DNA of 21,911 nucleotides from a virus: the IMG/VR virus record IMGVR_UViG_3300030117_002061, positions 1-21,911 of that record; one strand, given 5' to 3'. Below the pieces are notes generated by a model. It did no database searches. It was not told the DNA's origin and was given only the letters and a program-made list of their open reading frames with translations. Shown here one piece after another: positions 14,005 to 19,913 of this stretch. Numbering within the stretch: position 1 is the stretch's first letter; each line of letters starts with the position of its first letter. The translations under genes were made by a program, and so were the position numbers.

Positions 14005-14429
14005 AAGAGGCAAATAAAATAGCAAAACATATTATTGATATATCTGGCGTAGATGTATTTAAGAACACTAGAAAAAGACAACATATAGAGATGAGGTCTT
14101 TACTTACATTTATTTTAAGACACCATTGTAATATGAAGTTTACAGACATAAGAGACTTTTACGAATCTAAGGGAAAGAGTTACGACCACGCAACAGCTTT
14201 ACATAGTTTGAAATCTTTTGAAACACATAGAAGATACAATCCTAAAATAGACAAGTATTTTGATATAGTCTTACTTAGAATTAGAAACAAATCAAAATTA
14301 AGAAAAGCACTAATAAACCACATAATAGACTACACAAAAGAAAAAGATTTAAAAAGATTACTAAAAATAGTAGACAAATTAAAAGATGGAAAAAAACAAA
14401 CTAAAGAGAAAGCAGACACCACTATATAG
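14001..14429 (+). CDS. DnaA domain IV-like DNA-binding protein
   Basis: The 142-residue product matches the DnaA C-terminal DNA-binding domain: a helix 'EMRSLLTFILRHHCN' (30-44), 'FTDIRDFYESKGKSYDHATALHSLKSFE' (47-74) resembling the 'IG..F.GRDHSTV.HA...' signature, and a basic helical tail. The AAA+ ATPase domain is absent, so it can bind DNA but not drive DnaA-type melting itself. It may mark a phage origin or regulate transcription. Candidate sites are the TATAACGTA repeats at 8510-8558; this link is speculative. It is coupled by ATGA to the RecE-like gene and overlaps the next gene by 44 bases. Confidence 0.65.
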   Translation: MKEANKIAKHIIDISGVDVFKNTRKRQHIEMRSLLTFILRHHCNMKFTDIRDFYESKGKSYDHATALHSLKSFETHRRYNPKIDKYFDIVLLRIRNKSKLRKALINHIIDYTKEKDLKRLLKIVDKLKDGKKQTKEKADTTI

Positions 14430-14712
14430 TGGACTAATAAAATACTTTCCTGATGCACTATGCGAAGTAGCAAGAGTAAGCTACATAGGAAGTAAACAAC
14501 ATCATCCTGAAGAAGAGATACATTGGGACAGAGATAAGAGTAAAGATGATTTAGATGCACTTATGCGACACCTAATGGAAAATGGTATGCACGATATAGA
14601 TGGAGTAAGACACTCAGCAAAAATAGCGTGGAGAGCATTAGCACACTTACAAAAAGAAATAGAAGGAGATAAGTACCATCCAACAGACCACATAATAGCA
14701 GGAACAGAATGA
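14386..14712 (+). CDS. dATP/dGTP diphosphohydrolase-like protein (DUF5664)
   Basis: The 108-residue protein has the DUF5664 pattern: 'YSGLIKYFPDALCEVARVSYIGSKQHHP' near the start, 'IHWDRDKSKDDLDALMRHLMENG' with clustered acidic residues, 'DIDGVRHSAKIAWRALAHLQKEIE', and a short tail. The family is annotated as the N-terminal domain of phage dATP/dGTP diphosphohydrolases, related to all-alpha MazG-type pyrophosphatases whose Glu/Asp/His residues bind Mg. It may trim the dNTP pool during replication. It starts within the last 44 bases of the DnaA-like gene and overlaps the next small gene by ATGA. Substrate is not visible from the sequence. Confidence 0.75.
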   Translation: MEKNKLKRKQTPLYSGLIKYFPDALCEVARVSYIGSKQHHPEEEIHWDRDKSKDDLDALMRHLMENGMHDIDGVRHSAKIAWRALAHLQKEIEGDKYHPTDHIIAGTE

Positions 14713-14828
14713 AGCCAAAGAAATACACAACAATACAAAGAATAAAAAGACTAGAGAATATAGTAGGTCAAATCTACTTGAGTGTTGAGGCAATTAAAAA
14801 ACATCTTGACAAAAAAGAAGAAAAGTAG
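14709..14828 (+). CDS. Small basic helical protein, 39 aa
   Basis: ATGA-coupled to the DUF5664 gene, this encodes a single charged helix ('YTTIQRIKRLENIVGQIYLSVEAIKKHLDKK') of coiled-coil type. It is the last gene before the terminase, and a regulatory-looking gap follows. No function is recognised. Confidence 0.55.
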   Translation: MKPKKYTTIQRIKRLENIVGQIYLSVEAIKKHLDKKEEK

Positions 14829-14851
14829 CGTTATATAATTGATTAATCAAT
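14827..14851. promoter_or_regulatory. CGTTATATAAT motif and 14-bp palindrome before the terminase genes
   Basis: CGTTATATAAT (14829-14839) matches the inverse of the TATATAACG repeats at 8508-8558 and is identical to an 11-mer at 11450. It runs into a perfect 14-base palindrome, ATTGATTAATCAAT (14838-14851), ending 11 bases before the terminase small-subunit ATG. A promoter with overlapping operator for the packaging genes is a reasonable reading; an activator site is the alternative. Confidence 0.45.
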
Positions 14852-14862
14852 CTTTTTCAATT

Positions 14863-15105
14863 ATGGATAAACGTAAACTTAATGGTGGTAAGAGAGAGGG
14901 AGCAGGTAGAAAACCAAAGGCAGAGGAAGTAAAACTAATAGAGAAACTTACACCACTAGAGCCATTAGCATTTGAAGCTCTTAAAAAAGGTTTAGAGAAA
15001 GGAGACTTTAAATATGTACAACTATACTACAATTATGTAGCAGGTAAACCAAAAGAAACAAAGGACATACATATAAACGAAGATGTACCTTTATTTATTG
15101 ATTAA
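14863..15105 (+). CDS. terS: Terminase small subunit-like protein
   Basis: From ATG 14863 the product is 80 residues; an upstream TTG at 14839 is rejected because it lies inside the palindrome and adds an unconserved-looking leader. The N-terminus 'NGGKREGAGRKPKAEEVK' is the basic segment typical of phage small terminase or DNA-packaging proteins, followed by helices 'LEPLAFEALKKGLEKGDFKYVQLYYNYVAGKPKE', which end in the 'GKP' turn often seen in these proteins. It recognises phage DNA and feeds it to the large subunit. The stop and next start share one base (TAATG). It is shorter than many small terminases but usual for this class. Confidence 0.8.
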   Translation: MDKRKLNGGKREGAGRKPKAEEVKLIEKLTPLEPLAFEALKKGLEKGDFKYVQLYYNYVAGKPKETKDIHINEDVPLFID

Positions 15106-16274
15106 TGCAACTAACTAAAACCTCAGCACTTAACAAACTAAGAGAACTAAACAAAAGAGTTCGCATAATTAGAGGTGGTTCTTCAGCAGGTAAAACAATA
15201 GGCATTATAGCAATCCTTATAGACTATGCAATAAGACACAAAGGAAAAGAAATAAGCATAGTAGCTGAATCAATACCACACTTGCGTAGAGGCGCTTTAA
15301 AAGATTTTCTTAATATACTTAAGGGTCTGAATAGGTATGATGATAGAAAGTTCAATAAGAGTACCTTAAAATACGAATTTAGCAACGGTAGTTATATAGA
15401 GTTCTTTAGTACAGACCAACCAGACAAACTAAGAGGAGCAAGAAGAACAGACTTATTTATTAATGAGTGTAACAATGTGAGCTTTGATTCTTACCAACAA
15501 TTAGCAGTAAGAACGTCAGGTAACATCTGGCTTGACTTCAACCCTGCTAATTTATTTTGGGTAGATAAAGAACTTGTAGGACAACAAGACACTAACTTCA
15601 TAACCTTAACCTACAAAGATAATGACAGCTTACCTGCATCAATAGTTAAGGAAATAGAGAAAGCAAAGACAAAAGCTAAGACCTCAACCTATTGGGCTAA
15701 TTGGTGGAAAGTGTACGGTCTTGGACAAATTGGTAGTTTAGAGGGTGTATGTATTCCTGATTGGAAACCTATTGATAATATACCTGATGAGGCTAGATTA
15801 CTTTGCTCTGGGTTAGACTTTGGTTATTCTGTTGACCCCTCAACTATTATAAGACTTTATAAATGGAATGATGCTTATATATTTGATGAGGTACTTTATC
15901 GTAAAGGAATGTTAAATAGAGACCTCAGCTATTTCATAAAACAGAACGAGATACGAGAACAAATATACGCTGATAGTGCAGAGCCTAAGTCTATTCAAGA
16001 ATTAAGAAACTACGGACATAAAGTTTACCCTGTAACAAAAGGTAGAGATTCTATTGTCTATGGTATTAATCTAATTAACCAAAATGAAATATACATTACA
16101 AGTCATTCTAAAAATCTAATAAGAGAGCTGCAAGGTTATATATGGGATAAAGACAAAGAGGGTAACAATCTACAAAAACCTACTGGCACACACCCAGATT
16201 GTATTGATGCAGCAAGATATGCACTAATGATGCAACTTAAAAACCCAAATAGAGGTAACTATGCAATACAATAA
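15105..16274 (+). CDS. terL: Terminase large subunit
   Basis: The 389-residue packaging motor has Walker A 'GGSSAGKT' (24-31), Walker B 'DLFINE' (116-121, catalytic Glu121), a coupling-motif region around 'DFNPAN' (144-149), and an RNase H-like nuclease domain with 'LDFGYSVDP' (Asp238), 'YADSAEP' (Asp290) and 'HPDCIDAARYAL' (Asp365/Asp368). ATPase and nuclease parts are both intact, so it should translocate and cut concatemeric DNA. Length is at the short end of normal. It follows the small subunit by a one-base overlap and is followed by a 143-base regulatory gap rather than the usual portal gene. Confidence 0.95.
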   Translation: MQLTKTSALNKLRELNKRVRIIRGGSSAGKTIGIIAILIDYAIRHKGKEISIVAESIPHLRRGALKDFLNILKGLNRYDDRKFNKSTLKYEFSNGSYIEFFSTDQPDKLRGARRTDLFINECNNVSFDSYQQLAVRTSGNIWLDFNPANLFWVDKELVGQQDTNFITLTYKDNDSLPASIVKEIEKAKTKAKTSTYWANWWKVYGLGQIGSLEGVCIPDWKPIDNIPDEARLLCSGLDFGYSVDPSTIIRLYKWNDAYIFDEVLYRKGMLNRDLSYFIKQNEIREQIYADSAEPKSIQELRNYGHKVYPVTKGRDSIVYGINLINQNEIYITSHSKNLIRELQGYIWDKDKEGNNLQKPTGTHPDCIDAARYALMMQLKNPNRGNYAIQ

Positions 16275-16307
16275 ATGTTAAAATTATGTTAAAGAAATGT
16301 TAAAGTT
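16275..16307. repeat. Three 11-bp tandem repeats starting ATGTTAAA
   Basis: ATGTTAAA begins at 16275, 16286 and 16297, exactly 11 bp apart (ATGTTAAAATT, ATGTTAAAGAA, ATGTTAAAGTT), starting at the first base after the terminase stop. One-helical-turn phasing would put three sites on the same DNA face, as for a cooperatively binding regulator. They lie about 57 bases upstream of the -33 element of the cassette promoter. Confidence 0.65.
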
Positions 16308-16363
16308 TATACTATTCTTCTCTGTTGGATAAAAATAATTAAAAAAAAGGTTCTTAACAATAG

Positions 16364-16393
16364 TTGAAAAACTAAAATATAGTTGTATATTTA
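16364..16393 (+). promoter_or_regulatory. Bacteroidota-type promoter of the moron-like cassette
   Basis: TTG at 16364-16366, a 19-base spacer and TATATTTA at 16386-16393 match TTG / TAnnTTTG with one mismatch at the last base. Transcription would start near 16400, just before the 'AAAACAAAACAAAATG' leader of the first gene at 16418. Confidence 0.6.
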
Positions 16394-16417
16394 AGTGTAA
16401 TTATAAAACAAAACAAA

Positions 16418-16552
16418 ATGAACAGATTAACATTTAACCAAGAAGAACAACAAATTTTAAGAGATTTAATTCTTAATTGTAACGATAATAAATTAATTAG
16501 TAATTTTAGAACTCAAAGATTAATTAAAAAATTAAACTCAAACTCGATTTAA
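16418..16552 (+). CDS. Cassette gene 1: small helical protein, 44 aa
   Basis: ATG follows the leader 'AAAACAAAACAAA', the A-rich initiation style of flavobacterial genes. The product is helical and Asn-rich ('LTFNQEEQQILRDLILNCNDNKLISNF', then 'TQRLIKKLNSN'). Possible helix-turn-helix character is too short to call. No family is recognised. It is the first gene after the cassette promoter. Confidence 0.55.
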   Translation: MNRLTFNQEEQQILRDLILNCNDNKLISNFRTQRLIKKLNSNSI

Positions 16553-16564
16553 AAACAAAACAAA

Positions 16565-16720
16565 ATGGAAGATTTAATAAAAGGTTTATATAAAAATAAC
16601 AAAAGCAAGTTGGTTTGGTTTGTAGATGATTTACAAGATGAAGTAGTAGTTTATAGAAATAATCAAACTAAATTAATTAGCAAAGAAAACTTTTTAAATA
16701 ATTGGACAAAACACATTTAA
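16565..16720 (+). CDS. Cassette gene 2: small hypothetical protein, 51 aa
   Basis: This again follows an 'AAAACAAAACAAA' leader, nearly identical to that of cassette gene 1. The product 'MEDLIKGLYKNNKSKLVWF' continues with a strand pair 'DDLQDEVVVYRNN' and a final 'KENFLNNWTKHI', suggesting a small beta-hairpin domain. No family is recognised. The 12-base gap and repeated leader suggest a duplicated expression signal rather than translational coupling as in the rest of the phage. Confidence 0.6.
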   Translation: MEDLIKGLYKNNKSKLVWFVDDLQDEVVVYRNNQTKLISKENFLNNWTKHI

Positions 16721-16740
16721 TAACAATAAAACAAAACATT

Positions 16741-17130
16741 ATGAAAAAAGTAAAAAATTTAAGCGAAATACTAACAAGAGATTACATTATGGTTTACCAA
16801 ACCGAATCATTAGAAGAAACTAATCCCAAAAAAGTTAAGATTACAAAACTAGAGGCACAAATGATACACTCTATATTTTTGGGAGAGGGTAGTGGTGTTG
16901 CTTGGGGTTATTCAGAATTCGAAAGATTTGATGGTAGCTTAACAAATCAAGACAAAGGTGTATTATCTAGCTTATACAAAAAAGGTTTAATATTCGAATC
17001 GGAGATTAATCAAGGTATGGGGTATCATCCAGAAACAGGCGAATGGTCATCAGAGATTATTATACCTACTTGGTCTAGTTGTAACAGCGAATTTGATTTT
17101 ATTAGATTCCCTGAACAAAATTGGAATTAA
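16741..17130 (+). CDS. Cassette gene 3: hypothetical protein, 129 aa
   Basis: ATG 16741 is chosen over TTG 16702, which lies inside cassette gene 2; the leader 'AAAACAAAACATT' resembles that of the two preceding genes. The protein has a helix-rich middle 'KLEAQMIHSIFLGEGSG', a segment 'LTNQDKGVLSSLYKKGLIFESE' that reads like part of a winged-helix or marR-like fold, and an aromatic acidic end 'WSSCNSEFDFIRFPEQNWN'. No membrane or catalytic motif is visible. Its neighbours are the terminase and the tail chaperone, to which it seems unrelated, and it ends just before a terminator. Candidate roles, such as host takeover or exclusion of other phages, are guesses from position alone. Confidence 0.65.
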   Translation: MKKVKNLSEILTRDYIMVYQTESLEETNPKKVKITKLEAQMIHSIFLGEGSGVAWGYSEFERFDGSLTNQDKGVLSSLYKKGLIFESEINQGMGYHPETGEWSSEIIIPTWSSCNSEFDFIRFPEQNWN

Positions 17131-17164
17131 CACAAATGCAATTATCATAAAAAACAATATAAAG

Positions 17165-17190
17165 ACCTCTACGAAAGTAGGGGTTTTTTT
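17165..17190 (+). terminator. Rho-independent terminator closing the cassette
   Basis: Stem ACCTCTAC (17165-17172) pairs with GTAGGGGT (17177-17184) with one T-G wobble around a GAAA tetraloop, followed by a T7 run to 17190. It separates the cassette from the tail genes. Confidence 0.85.
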
Positions 17191-17212
17191 ATGCTCTAAA
17201 ACTTTTATTTAT

Positions 17213-17224
17213 TACGTTATATAA
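17213..17224. promoter_or_regulatory. TACGTTATATAA motif just upstream of the tail operon
   Basis: TACGTTATATA (17213-17223) is the exact reverse complement of the TATATAACGTA copies at 8508 and 8548. It lies between the cassette terminator and the tail chaperone ATG (17227), where a new transcription start is expected. It is so close to the ATG that, as a -10 element, it would give a transcript starting inside the gene; a start at ATG 17239 or an upstream-binding activator would resolve this. Confidence 0.45.
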
Positions 17225-17226
17225 AT

Positions 17227-17877
17227 ATGAAAGTAGAAATGTACATACCTGACACTCTAAACGAAATTACATTAGGACAATACCAAAAGTATATCAAGTA
17301 TCAAAACGACAATGATGACGAAAATTTCTTAGCAATTAAAATGATAGAAGTATTTTGTGGTTTGAGAAATAATACAGTAAGAGCCATGAAAGCTAAAAGC
17401 ATTAGCGATATATGTAAGATACTAGTAGATATGTTTAACGAGAAACCTGACTTAGTAAAGCAATTTAAAATGAACGGTATTACTTATGGTTTTATTCCAG
17501 ACTTAGAGAATATCACATTCGGAGAGTATATTGACTTAGATACGTTTATAGGTGATTTTGAAAATATGCACAAAGCTATGTCTGTATTATATAGACCAAT
17601 AACACAAAGCTATAAAGACAAATATCTTATTGAGAAATACACAGGCGATAAATCTGAAGATATGATTCATATGCCGATGGATGCTGTATTTGGTTCTATA
17701 CTTTTTTTTTATCATTTAGGGATGGAATTATCGACAGCTATGCTGAACTCTTTGGAGGGTCAGGAGGAGGAGAACTTAGTGCATTATCTCAATTCAACAA
17801 AAAATGGGGATGGTATCAATCAATTTACAGCCTCTCTCAAGGAGATATTGGAAGATTTGAAAATATCACTAAACTAA
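17227..17877 (+). CDS. Tail assembly chaperone, short form (gpG-like)
   Basis: The 216-residue protein begins 'YIPDTLNEITLGQYQKYIKY' and has helical segments typical of the proteins that precede tail genes in Bacteroidota siphophages. These include 'ENFLAIKMIEVFCGL', 'ITFGEYIDLDTFIGDFENMHKAMSVLYRPI' and 'HMPMDAVFGSILFFYHLG'. Such chaperones bind the tape measure and recruit tail tube subunits. Its last ~220 bases overlap an open -1 frame with no start codon, encoding a conserved-looking domain, so this is the zero-frame product of a frameshift pair. The start may be ATG 17227 or 17239, the latter giving MYIPDTL. Confidence 0.75.
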   Translation: MKVEMYIPDTLNEITLGQYQKYIKYQNDNDDENFLAIKMIEVFCGLRNNTVRAMKAKSISDICKILVDMFNEKPDLVKQFKMNGITYGFIPDLENITFGEYIDLDTFIGDFENMHKAMSVLYRPITQSYKDKYLIEKYTGDKSEDMIHMPMDAVFGSILFFYHLGMELSTAMLNSLEGQEEENLVHYLNSTKNGDGINQFTASLKEILEDLKISLN

Positions 17878-17966
17878 ATGTACATCAATGTTTATACGCA
17901 TTAAGTTTTATGAAAGAAAAAGCAGAGTTAGAATCACAACAAATGAAAAGCAAATTTAAAAGATGA
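17227..17966 (+). CDS. Tail assembly chaperone, -1 frameshifted long form (gpGT-like)
   Basis: The -1 frame is open from 17658 to its stop at 17964-17966 and encodes 'FGGSGGGELSALSQFNKKWG', then 'WYQSIYSLSQGDIGRFENIT', 'NVHQCLYALSFMKEKAELES' and 'QQMKSKFKR'. It contains no ATG, GTG or TTG before the internal Met codon at 17911, so independent initiation is unlikely. Its stop overlaps the next gene's ATG as ATGA, showing the frame is built into the operon. A -1 shift at T_TTT_TTT (17703-17709) or A_AAA_AAT (17799-17805) gives a 246-residue product. This parallels lambda G/GT. The frame and overlap are directly visible; shifting is inferred. Confidence 0.7.
17703..17709 (+). other. Candidate -1 slippery site T_TTT_TTT
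   Basis: In the chaperone frame the codons CTT TTT TTT TAT give the heptamer T TTT TTT within a T9 run (17702-17710). Slipping back one base enters the open -1 frame. A second heptamer, A AAA AAT, lies at 17799-17805. A T9 run could also cause RNA polymerase slippage with the same outcome. Confidence 0.5.
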
Positions 17967-18436
17967 GCAATCAAGGAGTAAGAGGCTATTACCAAATAAC
18001 ACAAACATTAAAGACTAATCTCTTAACAGACGAGAATGTCAATACTGTAACAACAGGTGATATATTTGATATTGACTTATCCAAGCAGACAATCTTTCCT
18101 CTTGCTCATATTATAGTCAATAGTGTTACAATACAGGAGGCGGCTCTTAGCTTTAACATAACAGTTATGTGTATGGATATTGTTGACGTTTCTAAAGACG
18201 AAACAACAGACAACTTTGTAGGAAACAATAACGAGCAAGATATATTAAACACACAATTAGCAGTAGCAAATAAATTAATAGGAATATTAAGCAAGGGTAC
18301 ATTGTATCAAGACAAATATCAATTATCTGGTGATGCTTCTTGTGAGTTCTTTTATGAAAGGTTTGAGAATAGATTAGCAGGGGTGGCTTGTACCTTTGAT
18401 GTATTAATAGCAAATGATATAAACGTATGCAGCTAA
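17963..18436 (+). CDS. Tail terminator/completion-like protein
   Basis: The 157-residue protein reads 'SNQGVRGYYQITQTLKTNLL', 'DENVNTVTTGDIFDIDLSKQ', 'FPLAHIIVNSVTIQEAALSF', 'VMCMDIVDVSKDETTDNFVG', 'NNNEQDILNTQLAVANKLIG' and 'FENRLAGVACTFDVLIANDI'. This alpha/beta layout, with a conserved 'DIFDIDLSKQTIFPL' and 'NEQDVLNTQLA', is what I know from tail-completion proteins of flavobacterial phages that cap the tail tube at the head-proximal end. The exact assignment is from recalled pattern. It is ATGA-coupled to the frameshifted chaperone and overlaps the gp10-like gene by 10 bases. Confidence 0.65.
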   Translation: MSNQGVRGYYQITQTLKTNLLTDENVNTVTTGDIFDIDLSKQTIFPLAHIIVNSVTIQEAALSFNITVMCMDIVDVSKDETTDNFVGNNNEQDILNTQLAVANKLIGILSKGTLYQDKYQLSGDASCEFFYERFENRLAGVACTFDVLIANDINVCS

Positions 18437-18945
18437 AAGAAGTAGAAAAAATATTACACAAGTTTGCTAAGTATGTTGTAAAACAAGCTAGAACAAAATT
18501 AACTAGGGAAAGAAAGAACACTACTAAAAAACTATATGATAGTATAGAATACAAAGTAAATAGATACAAGGATAGTATTGATTTATTATTTAGTATGGAA
18601 GATTACGGAGCTTTTCAAGACTTGGGTGTAAGTGGTAAAAAGAACAAGTATAACACTCCATATAGTTACAAAAGTAAGATGCCTCCTAGTAAAGCATTTG
18701 ACCAATGGGTAGTTAGAAAAGGTTTAAAAGGAGCAAGAGATGAAAAAGGTAAATTTATACCTAGAAAAAGTTTGAGATATTTAATAGCTAGAGGTGTTTA
18801 TAATAACGGTATAAAACCAAGTTATTTTTTTACAAAGCCTTTTCAAACAGCTTTTAAATATATACCAAATGATTTGAGAGATGCTTTTATTTTTGATATT
18901 GAACAAGATAAAATGTTTTTTCCTGAAAATATGAATAAGAATTAG
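18427..18945 (+). CDS. HK97 gp10-like head-tail/neck protein
   Basis: The 172-residue product begins with a basic helix ('LKEVEKILHKFAKYVVKQARTKL'), a feature of HK97 gp10 family proteins. It then has strands 'SIEYKVNRYKDSIDLLFSMEDYGAFQDLG', the core 'MPPSKAFDQWVVRKGL' and a C-terminal 'GIKPSYFFTKPFQTAFKYIPNDL', where a proline-led turn and aromatic pair are typical. Such proteins sit at the head-tail joint. Its place after the tail terminator-like gene supports this. The start is ATG 18427, overlapping the previous gene by 10 bases; 2 bases separate it from the next. Confidence 0.7.
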   Translation: MQLKEVEKILHKFAKYVVKQARTKLTRERKNTTKKLYDSIEYKVNRYKDSIDLLFSMEDYGAFQDLGVSGKKNKYNTPYSYKSKMPPSKAFDQWVVRKGLKGARDEKGKFIPRKSLRYLIARGVYNNGIKPSYFFTKPFQTAFKYIPNDLRDAFIFDIEQDKMFFPENMNKN

Positions 18946-18947
18946 TC

Positions 18948-19913
18948 ATGGCAAATATATTATTAAGAAGTCCTTACTTTGTTACAATCACTACTAGTGG
19001 TCATTTATCAGCTCAAATGGCTTTGACCATTGATGGAGCTTTACGATACACAATACTTAAAAATGCAACAAGCAATAGAACAGTATTTGAAATATCTACA
19101 TTGGCTAGAGATTACTTTGTAGCAAACTATGGTGGTTCTGATGGTTCGTCATTTGATACAGTTTCTATATCTTATGTAATTACAACATTTACAGCAGTAG
19201 ATGGTGGAGGCACAGGTACAACTCAGACTACTGTAAATCATACAGGCTTTTACGGATATACTATGTTTTGGGATAGTGCAAATCAAGATATAGATGGAGA
19301 CGATGCAGCTTTAACAAATACAGGTGGAACTGATAAAATATATTTACCAGACAATACAGCAGGGTTTGTTTATGCTATGGCTAGTGGTACACCAACGAGG
19401 TATGCAGTAAGCACCTCAGCAAGTTCTGTGTCGGCTTCAACTATTACTTATCAAGTCATAAGAGTTTGTAGTGCTAAGTACACACCAATACAGATGAGGT
19501 TTATAAATAAAAATGGTATGCCACAAGACCACTATTTCTTTTTAAAAAATGTAGAAACAGTAAACACTACATCAGAACAATTTAAGCGTAACATATTTGT
19601 ACAATCTACTTCTACTTATGGCATACAAGACCATCAAATTCAAACCCTAAACAAGACAGGTAAAAAACGATTTACCTTAAACACAAACTATTTGTTAGAG
19701 GCATATAACGAGGTGATACAAGATATTATGTTAAGTGAGTATGTATGGATATATGTAAACACCTTTACACACAACGACAGCACAACTTTAAAATGGCATC
19801 CTGTAAATGTAGTTACCTCATCACTTACTAAAAAGACATCTCTAAATGATAAACTTACACAATACACTTTAGAGGTTGAGGATGCAAATGATGTTATTAA
19901 TAGTATAGTATAA
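18948..19913 (+). CDS. Tail structural protein, probable tube-end or baseplate component
   Basis: The 321-residue product is beta-rich with long Thr/Ser/Gly stretches. It starts 'MANILLRSPYFVTITTSGHL', has a middle rich in Gly-Thr loops (about 85-165), then 'RVCSAKYTPIQMRFINKNGMPQDHYFFLKN' and a C-terminal 'TLNTNYLLEAYNEVIQDIMLSEYVW' leading to 'LTQYTLEVEDANDVINSIV'. This profile resembles structural proteins preceding the large baseplate gene of Bacteroidota phages. No enzyme motif is seen. It might be the distal-tail or tail-tube-end protein; the specific role is unproven. It shares one base with the next gene's ATG (TAATG). Confidence 0.6.
   Translation: MANILLRSPYFVTITTSGHLSAQMALTIDGALRYTILKNATSNRTVFEISTLARDYFVANYGGSDGSSFDTVSISYVITTFTAVDGGGTGTTQTTVNHTGFYGYTMFWDSANQDIDGDDAALTNTGGTDKIYLPDNTAGFVYAMASGTPTRYAVSTSASSVSASTITYQVIRVCSAKYTPIQMRFINKNGMPQDHYFFLKNVETVNTTSEQFKRNIFVQSTSTYGIQDHQIQTLNKTGKKRFTLNTNYLLEAYNEVIQDIMLSEYVWIYVNTFTHNDSTTLKWHPVNVVTSSLTKKTSLNDKLTQYTLEVEDANDVINSIV

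Noticed and set aside
14806-14839. TTGACA ... TATAAT resembling an E. coli sigma-70 promoter before terS
   Set aside because: The spacing is 22 bases, too long for sigma-70, and Bacteroidota promoters use TTG / TAnnTTTG. The TATAAT is part of the motif treated separately.
14839-14862. TTG start for the terminase small subunit
   Set aside because: It lies inside the palindrome and adds residues unlike the family start; ATG 14863 is better.
16702-16740. TTG start for cassette gene 3
   Set aside because: It lies within cassette gene 2 and bypasses the A-rich leader before ATG 16741.
17911-17966. Internal ATG at 17911 as an independent start for the -1 frame
   Set aside because: It would skip most of the conserved-looking domain and leave only about 17 residues.
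18192-18569. 125-codon minus-strand frame opposite the tail terminator-like and gp10-like genes
   Set aside because: It is rich in Leu, Phe, Tyr and Cys as expected from antisense reading of A-rich DNA; both sense genes are well supported.
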